From Cycas panzhihuaensis (taxonomy: Eukaryota > Cycadophyta): DNA of 64,000 nucleotides. The DNA is taken from NCBI GenBank assembly GCA_023213395.1, contig CM041465.1, positions 186,193,741 through 186,257,740 of the forward strand, written 5' to 3'. Shown in pieces: positions 56,364 through 64,000 of the stretch. Every line of letters starts with the position of its first letter. Position 1 is the stretch's first letter. The notes beneath the pieces were generated by a model, which did no database searches, was not told where the DNA came from, and was given only the letters and a program-made list of their open reading frames with translations. Both the position numbers and the translations under genes were made by a program.

Positions 56364-56661
56364 TGTATTAAGGTCATTTGTGTAGATTAATTAAGTGACC
56401 TTAGGATATATTGTTAGCATTAGTTTCTTAGTAAAATGTACTTTATATGCTTTTAGATGTAATTTCGAGTTCATGTCATTAGGTTAGAAAATCCTAACCC
56501 TAATGCTCACCCTTAATAATAAAAGGCAAAATTTTAAAGAGGGAGTCATTATTCATTCTCACCTCCAAGCTTTCTCTTATATCTTATTTCATCTTTTTTT
56601 CATTCTCCATTGCCATTGTGTGTATATGAGTGATTTATTCCCTAGATCCATCATTTCTTTA
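56364..56661 (+). repeat. probable 5' LTR of copia element J
   Basis: It starts near TGTATTAAGG, has a TATA-like AATAATAAAAGG at about 56516, and is followed by a Met-tRNA-type primer-binding site TGGTATCATAAC at 56664. No second copy is in the window, so the ends are provisional. Confidence 0.45.
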
Positions 56662-56675
56662 TGTGGTATCATAAC

Positions 56676-58612
56676 TAAAAGAGAATCTATTCACTCAATT
56701 CCACTTATATGGAGTCATTTTACCTCTCCTTCACGTTTAATGTGAATTATTGAGAGTGCACTTATCATTTTTAAAATTTTGAGAGCTTAAAATTATATCA
56801 CTTTATATCTTGCTACTTTCTCTATGTGTGTAGAATTTTAGAGGTAAAAAATACAAGTTTTTGAAGCCATTTAGTTGCTGGAATAGCCTTAGAAACATTA
56901 AAGGCCTAAAATTTTATGAAAAGTTTGACCATCTTAGATTTTAATAAAATTTAGAATGTAGAGTCACCTTACTAAGAGGATCATTTTTTTATTTTGGAGT
57001 AGTTTTAGATTCAACTTGAAATAATAAGTTTTAGTTGAAACAAAATGTTAAAATTTGTGGATAAATGACTTAAGACACTTTTCTCAATGAAATCCTTTAA
57101 ATATAAACTAAAAATCTGAAAGTTGTTTTTAGGGATCTAGTAGATTTATGTCTTAGGAGCATTTTAAGATAATTATCATCAAATTCCATCCATCAGTTAG
57201 TGAGATCTTTGTAGTTTTCTCATAGATGCTAAATTTACTTACTCAACCCCACAAAAGATATTATAAGGTTATTTTGGGTAAATTTTTGGCTGATTTTGGA
57301 GATGGTGTAGAAGTAAAAGTTGATGTATGTGTCAAGATATAACTTTTAACATATTGAAGTTCAGATTCTAAGATAGTGGATCTAGCAAGATTATACTTTT
57401 ATGCTTTTTTCGGGTAAAATATTTTTATGGCTTTTCAAAAATATGACTTTACTACCCTATTAGAAACAACATTCTAAACACTTTTTTCTTTTGTCATAAA
57501 TTCAAATTCCATCATTTAGGTATTCATATTTGTAGTTTTTAGAAAAGTTTACCCATTTATCATTATTTATAAGTTTTATGAAAAAATCACAAAATAGGAA
57601 AAAATAGCATGCATCTAGATTTAGAAAAATTAGTATTTTAGTGGCAAGTTAATCCACTTTTTAGTCCTTTGTAGATTTTGTATTGAAACTTTTAAAAATA
57701 TATTTGGAAACATTATACTAAAGTAAGGGAAACCTTGGATCAGAGGCAACATCTGGTTCCCTTGCTAAATCTAGTATATTTTTTCTATTTACATACATAA
57801 CATAAAGCATCATATAAAGTAGTAACAACAACAAAGCAAGCACGAAATCTAAGCAAGTACATTTGGTAATTTTCTATTTCAATTTTCAATTATCTAGAAA
57901 TAACTTACATTATTCCTAAAAGGAATCTCATCTATATAATTTATACTGCCAATTCTTGACTTGTGCGCACACCTACCTTAGTTGAAATAGACCATAGTTG
58001 GTTGAATTCTAGGCCTTAAGGGAGATGTAAGTTTCATACTAGGTTTGATCTTAACCAGAATAGTAGTGGAGGGACAGGTTAGTTATATATATAGCCTCTA
58101 ATCAGGGATAATCCTGATAACCACCTAGGAAAACTAAAAACCTTAATATAAGATTAAAATTAACTTGATCCAATATCCATCATAGCCATGGGATATGTAC
58201 GTACCATTTGACTCTTCGAAGGAGGTATATAGCTACTCACTGGTGAACTGGATGAGGACTAAGAGTACCTAGGCTCCACGGTGACTTAGATTTCATCACC
58301 AAGTGCAAGTGCAGGTATCGCAGGTGAAGGTCCTAATCATATACTAGAAGCCTTAGGTATCAAAACCTCACCTACATTTGGATATAAGTTAGAGGTTAGT
58401 GGTATAACACATCGCCACTATTTACTAGCTCTACATTAGGCCTCATTCTTACATTATTACTTATACTCGCTTTTCATAGTTATTGAAATACTTAATCATT
58501 ACTTTCTTCTCATCATAGCATTCATTTCTATATCCTTACTACACTAGGTGTACTAGCCATATGTGTCAGTAGCATATATTTCTATCATCTCTTCTACTTA
58601 TTCATCATCACT
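56676..58612 (+). other. J leader
   Basis: Long AT-rich untranslated region between the primer-binding site and gag. I recognise no gene. The end at 57960-58610 is slightly GC-richer and holds no long frame. Confidence 0.55.
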
Positions 58613-59600
58613 ATGTCATCTCAATTGAAGTAGAATGTCAACTACATATTAAAAGGTAAAGAAAATTGGGATTTGTGGTACACTAGAGTTAGAAATGCTA
58701 TAAAGTATGAAGGCCTTTGGAGAGCACATTTGCAACCTACACCCATCATACCTGCATCAGCTACAATACTTGCTTTCGATAGATTTACCCCAATAACTCC
58801 TATAGATGCCATAGCCAAACTACAATAGGAGATAGATGATGAAAAATCTGTGCATGAATTCTGTTAGTTACTGATCACTCTTTACATAACTTAATTAATT
58901 GAGAGCAACATGATACAGCGTGGAAGGTCCTTGAAGTTCTCAAGAAGAACTTTGATATCAAGTTAGATTTAGAATTTGTTCATCTTGTTTTAAAAATAAA
59001 CAAATTAAAAATGTAAAAGTAACAAGCTCATGAGATAATAAATCTCCTTCAACCAATAAAATATGTAATTGATAATGATTTTAAAGCCTAATGTATCACT
59101 AAGGTATTTTTGATCCAATCATGTCTACATATCCTTGATTATAAAAACTTGCTTGGAAGTCTTCAATCTAGTGGAACATTGAAGATACTTAACTTTGAAG
59201 CACTTGCTGAGAAGTTCATAGAATTTGACAAGACCTTTGATACTAACTTTGTAGCCTCTCACTCTATTCTAGATGCAGCCTTTGAGGTGGAAGAAGAAGC
59301 TTGCTACATAAAAAATCAAGGTCCTTCTCATAGTAAAGGAAATAATCGAGCAAGAGGAAGAGGAAGAAACATGGGAAATCATCCACAAGGTCAACCAAAC
59401 CCTCAGTTATAGCCTCAATAATCTCAAAGCTAAGGGCCACCTCAACAAAGAGCAAGACAGTTAGGCCAAACTAGTACCTCTTTAGGGATTGATAATCAAA
59501 GTATTATATATGATCAGTATAACCATAAAGGACACTTTGCAAAAGACCGTAGAACCACCACTTATAATTTGGCCAAGTTCCAACTAAAACATGGAGCTCA
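58613..59600 (+). pseudogene. element J gag
   Basis: ATG 58613 is followed by a copia gag opening (LKGKENWDLWYTRVRNAIKY), then ILDYKNLLGSLQSSGTLKI near 59130 and a 100-codon open stretch ending in an Arg/Gly-rich tail (NNRARGRGRNMGNHPQGQPN). The zinc-knuckle remnant YDQYNHKGHFAKDR near 59510-59550 has lost both leading Cys. Multiple stops and frame changes. Confidence 0.8.
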
Positions 59601-61140
59601 TAATGTTGAAGAAACTTGTGAAAAGTCATTTAGTGGTGTAGGTTTTGTACAAGTACGCTTTCAAAGAATTAAGAGATCTTCAATATCAAATACCATTGAC
59701 CAACCAAAACAATATTTTGAAGCTTGATGTGGATATATCATTTGTGAATTTCTTTTACCAATGCCAAGCCTTGTTAGAATTACAAATAGTGTAACTTTAA
59801 TCGATGGATAATGGATTATGGACACAGGAGAAACTCAATATATGACATGCAATCATAGTCTATATCAAACATTTGACTCAAATATTCAAGGAGTTGTCTA
59901 CATGGTTGATAAATCATAATAACCTGTTAAAGGAATTAGTAGCATTCACTTGAAACTCCTAGGATTAAGAGATTTTACATTGTTTGATGTCTTATACATA
60001 CCCAATCTCAAATAAAACTTGCTCTCCTTATTCACACTTGTCTCTCATGGATTTAATCTTAGTGTAACTACAAATGACTAGACTCTTTAGGTCATTTACC
60101 CTCTAACTAATCAAGTGGTCTTAATTAGATATCTCTCTATCAAACTCTTTCTACTGAATGACTCTACATCTTTTGAAACCCATTATGCCGAAAGCCCTTG
60201 TGCCAATGAATAATTTATATTTAACTCCATCTTGGCCCACCCAACATTGTCACCAGAAGCTCTTTGGCATGCTCACATGGGCCATGTTCATATTGATAGA
60301 TTTAGAGATTTTTATAATACTCTTCCAATCTTCCAAAGTTCTCCTCCAAGACCTTCAAATATAAAGCTTGTATCATTTCCAAATCTCATCGATAACCCTT
60401 TCCTAAAAGTCAGTAGAAATCAATCCATCCATTACAGTTAGTACACTCTGATCTGTGTAGACCAATACACATTTCTTCACTGAAGGGCAAGTTATATTAC
60501 ATCTCTTTTATTGATGATTTCACTAGAAAATTACATGTAGATTTTCTACACAAGAAAGATGAATCCTTCCGTGTATTCAAAGAATTCAAATCTGACACTA
60601 AGAAAGAGTTAGGTTATCAACTCAAACATTTTCAAACTAATAATGGTGGCGAATATACCTTATATAAGTTTGAAATCTACCTTCAAAATAATGACATCAA
60701 ACATCAAGAAACAGTAGTAGGTACCCCACAACAAAATAGAGTTATTGAGCATATGAATAACATAATCATAAAAATGGCTAGAGCTATGTTGGTAATAAAA
60801 AATATACCTACCTACCTATAGGCTAAAGTTATCTGGACAGTTGTTTATTATATCAATGCCATTAACCCATCAAAGGAAGGATAATTACCTAATAAAAAAT
60901 AGTCAAGACAAACCCCTATTATTTACTATTTCAAAATTTATGGCTCTACATATTATACCCACATTCTAGATATTGATCAAAATAAACTTTAACTAAGGGC
61001 ACTTAAAGGCATCTTTGTTGGATACCCTATGGATAAGAAAGGGTATAAGGTCTTTATACCTTCACAATAAAAAATCATCATTACCAGATATGATATTTTT
61101 ATAGAGACAGAGGATTAGTTGCTTAGATTAGACTCCAAAA
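59601..61140 (+). pseudogene. element J protease and integrase
   Basis: The protease motif WIMDTGETQYMTC is near 59812 (D-S-G-A-T changed to D-T-G-E-T). The GAG-pre-integrase motif is EALWHAHMGHVHIDRF near 60247. The integrase core shows YYISFIDDFTRKLHVDF near 60490, NNGGEYTLYKF near 60640 and GTPQQNRVIEHMNN near 60720, keeping the D, D and E positions, with C-terminal GIFVGYPMDKKGYKVF near 61010. It is interrupted by TAG/TAA codons. Confidence 0.85.
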
Positions 61141-61548
61141 TACCCTTACACTGTTATAATAATGTTATCAAGTATGATGTTCAGATTCTAAAATTTAGGA
61201 GGGGGGGAGCAGGACATACATAAATTACTCCAAATATTAGAAGTTAAAAATAGAGCCTCAGAGGATATAAGTTGTAACTCTGAACTGATGAATGCACATC
61301 CAACACCATCCTTTGAAGATAGTAGAGTTGATAAAGGCAAAGCCATTATAGAAAAATCATCCTCTCCACCTTCAGTTGACAAAGGTAAAATAATGGTAGA
61401 AGGACCATCTTCCTCAGGTGCATCAACATCCTTCTCATAAAATGATTATTTTAATAAATAAGATAAGAACTAAGAAGTTGAGGAAATAAGGACCTCATTC
61501 CCAACTTGAGGATCTCGTGAAGCCTACTAACTCAATAAAGACATATGA
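61141..61548 (+). other. J integrase-RT linker
   Basis: Low-complexity, Ser/Pro-rich linker typical between copia integrase and RT. It is frame-broken, with no separate gene. Confidence 0.55.
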
Positions 61549-63160
61549 CCAGATGACGTGGGTAAAACTAACACTTGAAGTGTCCATAGAGCAAGGATGC
61601 AGGAATCATTATATACTGAGCTTGAACTAACAGAACTACATCTTACTCTTAATGAAGAGCCCCTCTTGTGCCAAGAAGTTATAAAACATACAATCTAGAG
61701 AAATGCAATAAATGAAGAATACAAATCTCTTATAAAAAATAATACATGCGAGCTCATTTATCTACCACTTGGCAGAAAGGTAGTTCAAAATAATGGATGT
61801 TTAAAAATAAATATAGATCAGATGACATCCTTGAAAAATATAAGGTAAGGTTGGTAGCTAAAGGATTCACACAAAGGGAAGGCATTGACTATACTGAAGT
61901 ATTTGTAGCTACAACCAAGTAGCCTACAATTAGAACTTTTATGGCGTTGGTTTCTTAACAAGGTTGGAAAGTCCACCAGCTTGATATTAAAACCACATTT
62001 CTTAATAGAGATCTTGAAGAAGAAACTTACATGGCTCAGCAAGAAGGATATGAGATTGAAGTTCAAGAGCATTAAGTTTGCAGGCTCAAAAAGTCCTTAT
62101 ACAACCTTAAATAAGCCCCTCATGCTTGGTTTACCAAGTTGTCTAAAAGAATTAGGCAACTTAGATACAAAGTTTATGACTACCAAGATAATAATACAAC
62201 ATTGTTCATCAAGTGCCAAAAGGACAAAGTCACTTATCGCATAATCTTTGTGGATGATATGCTAGTAACAAGTAACAATGAACAAGTAATAAGCCAGCTA
62301 AAAAGGACCTTAACAAAACGTTCAAATTGTCTAACCTTAGTTTAATAAAATATTACTTGGGAATTGAAGTAACATAAAAGAAAAAAAAAGAATTTCTCTC
62401 CTAAGAAAAACATATCAACGATCTTCTAACCAAGTTTCACTTAGAAGATGCTCAACCAGTGGTTTTACCTATGGATCCTAATACTAAACTCTCAGTTGAT
62501 AACAACACTAGGGAGGCAGATACAATACTCGATAGAAAACTTGTATGTAGTCTCATCTACACTACTAATACAAGGCCAAACATTGCACACTTTATTAGCA
62601 TTCTTACACAATTCATGACAAATGCTAAGTAGAATCACTGATAGGCTATAGTTTGGGTGTTAAAATACCTAAAGATAACTAGTAAATTTGGTTTGTTATA
62701 TGAACCTAATAATGAATTTAAGTTTTCTGCATATATAGACTTAGATTTTACAAGAGATAAAGATATAGGAAGGTCTACATCTAGGTATGTAACATTTCTT
62801 GGAATAGCACTAATATCATGGAGATCTAGACAACATAAGATAGTTGCTGATTCAACTACCGAAGCTAAATACATTACTACTTTTAAGACCAGCAAAGAGG
62901 TGATAAAGCTTAGAAAATGATTGGAAACATTGAATATCACCTAAATAAGTCATACTGACCTTCATGTGGTTAATCAATTAGTAATCCACATGGCAAAAAA
63001 TCATGTATTTCATGATCGTACCAAATACATAAGTACAAGAGTCCACAAGATTAGAGAATTTTTTTATGATAGTACAATTCAATTGGAATACTACCCCATA
63101 GTAGATCAAGTGGTTGATATCTTTACCAAACCACTACAAAAGGTGAAATTTGAATAGTTT
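61549..63160 (+). pseudogene. element J RT and RNase H (first RT copy)
   Basis: RT starts near 61590 (ESLYTELELTELHLTLNEEP). The finger and palm motifs are scattered over three frames (about 61850-62240), ending with the catalytic IFVDDMLVTSNNEQ near 62248. RNase H follows with SAYIDLDFTRDKDIGRSTSR near 62728, DSTTEAKYITTFKTSKEV near 62850 and a final DQVVDIFTKPLQKVKF near 63103. Several frameshifts make it inactive. Confidence 0.85.
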
Positions 63161-63385
63161 TGAAGGTAACTTAGCCTTAAGACATCCATATTTAACTAAT
63201 CAAAGAAGATGGAAATATGATTAGCATACTCTATTCTTTTCATGAAAACCCCTTATGGATGCAAAAGAATAAGAGTAAGTCTCTACTATATCCTATTTAT
63301 GAAAACCCTATATGGGCATGGAAGGATAATGATACTAGTTTTAAAAAATTAGAATCTGTGAAAACTTGAAATAGGAATAGGGGAT
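63161..63385 (+). other. sequence between J RNase H and second RT copy
   Basis: A 3' LTR or polypurine tract would be expected here, but I see none. Short, AT-rich, with two similar GAAAACCC.TATGG.... words near 63244 and 63300. Confidence 0.45.
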
Positions 63386-64000
63386 GACCAAATGGTATAT
63401 AGAGACATAGTAGATTAAGTGCCCATAGAGTAAGGATGCAGGAATCATTATATATTGAGCTTGAACTAACAAAACTACACTTTACTCTTAATGAAAAGCC
63501 CCTCTTATTCCAAGAAGCTATAAACCATACAATATAGAGAAATGCAATAAACAAAGAATACCAATCTCTTATAAAAAATGGTACATAGGAGCTCATTGAT
63601 CTACCACTTGGCAAAAAGGTAGTTCAAAATAAATAGGTGTTCAAAAACAAATATAGATCAGACGACACCCTTAAAAAATATAAGGTGAGGTTGGTAGCTA
63701 AAGGATTCACACAAAGGGAAGGCATCGATTACACTAAAGTATTTACACCTACAACCAAGTGGCCTACAATTAGAACTTTTGTAGCCTTGGCTGCTTAACA
63801 GAGTTGGAAAATCCACCAGCTCAATATTAAAACCACATTTCTCAATGGAGATCTTGAAGAAGAAACTTACATGGCTCAGCAAGAAGGATATAAGATTTAA
63901 GGTTAAGAGCATAAAGTTTGTAGGCTCAAAAAGTCCTTGTACGGCCTTAAATAAGCCCCTTAGGCTTGGTTTGCCAAGTTGTCTAAAAGAATAAGGCAAC
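63386..64000 (+). pseudogene. second copy of J RT N-terminal region (truncated by window end)
   Basis: This repeats 61549-62160 at an offset of about 1,840 bp, with scattered substitutions (shared AGGATGCAGGAATCATTATA, GGTTGGTAGCTAAAGGATTC). It encodes the RT fingers again, with its own stops. It is either an internal tandem duplication or the start of another copy. Confidence 0.88.

Noticed and set aside
63161-63385. 3' LTR of J
   Set aside because: No match to the presumed 5' LTR at 56364-56661 and no polypurine tract.

Overview
This 64 kb window is AT-rich plant nuclear DNA made almost entirely of decayed retrotransposons nested inside one another. I see no intact host gene, rRNA, bona fide tRNA gene or CRISPR array. 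The evidence for a plant is: Ty1/copia and chromodomain Ty3/gypsy pol genes, primer-binding sites complementary to initiator Met-tRNA (TGGTATCAGAGC), a plant-type L1 LINE with endonuclease, RT, zf-RVT and RNase H domains, and a fragment resembling the plant F-box/LRR gene EBF1/EBF2. The diverged LTR pairs, deep nesting and absence of genes fit a large, slowly purged genome such as a gymnosperm, but the species cannot be fixed from the sequence.

Layout. 1-2750 is the 3' half of a plus-strand copia element (F1). 2751-3800 is a spacer with a possible captured exon. 3801-6742 is a second F-family copy (F2) ending in a 499 bp LTR. From 6743 to about 43190 lies a minus-strand copia element (E), split by two insertions. 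The first is a gypsy chromovirus at 6883-38094 (TSD CTCTT). The second is a small non-coding LTR element H at 40440-42365 (TSD ACCTT). The gypsy element is split in its integrase by a minus-strand copia element A at 11067-36510 (TSD GCCAC). A contains two gag-only LTR elements: D (11510-17807, plus) and B (20796-32606, minus, TSD TGCCA). B contains a third member of the same family, C (23696-29784, minus, TSD GGGGG). The nest is therefore E > gypsy > A > B > C, five deep. From about 43197 to 55914 lies minus-strand copia G, whose long leader is split by a 5'-truncated L1 LINE (50175-54860). That LINE is flanked by an exact-length 1,054 bp direct repeat. From about 56364 to the window end is plus-strand copia J, in which the RT segment recurs 1.84 kb downstream.

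The most interesting content is the gag-only family B/C/D. C keeps an intact 267-codon gag whose C-terminal half I do not recognise. The 3' ends of the LTRs hold extra copies of the primer-binding site in regular arrays, and copy number differs between the two LTRs of one element in B and D. Each copy carries a different foreign segment in its leader (EBF-like LRR exon in B, unidentified segments in C, antisense coiled-coil coding in D). C and D also share a tRNA-like Pol III box pair and a GC-rich block. All other pol genes are pseudogenes, mostly broken by TAG codons where Gln or Trp is expected, as methylation-driven decay would produce.
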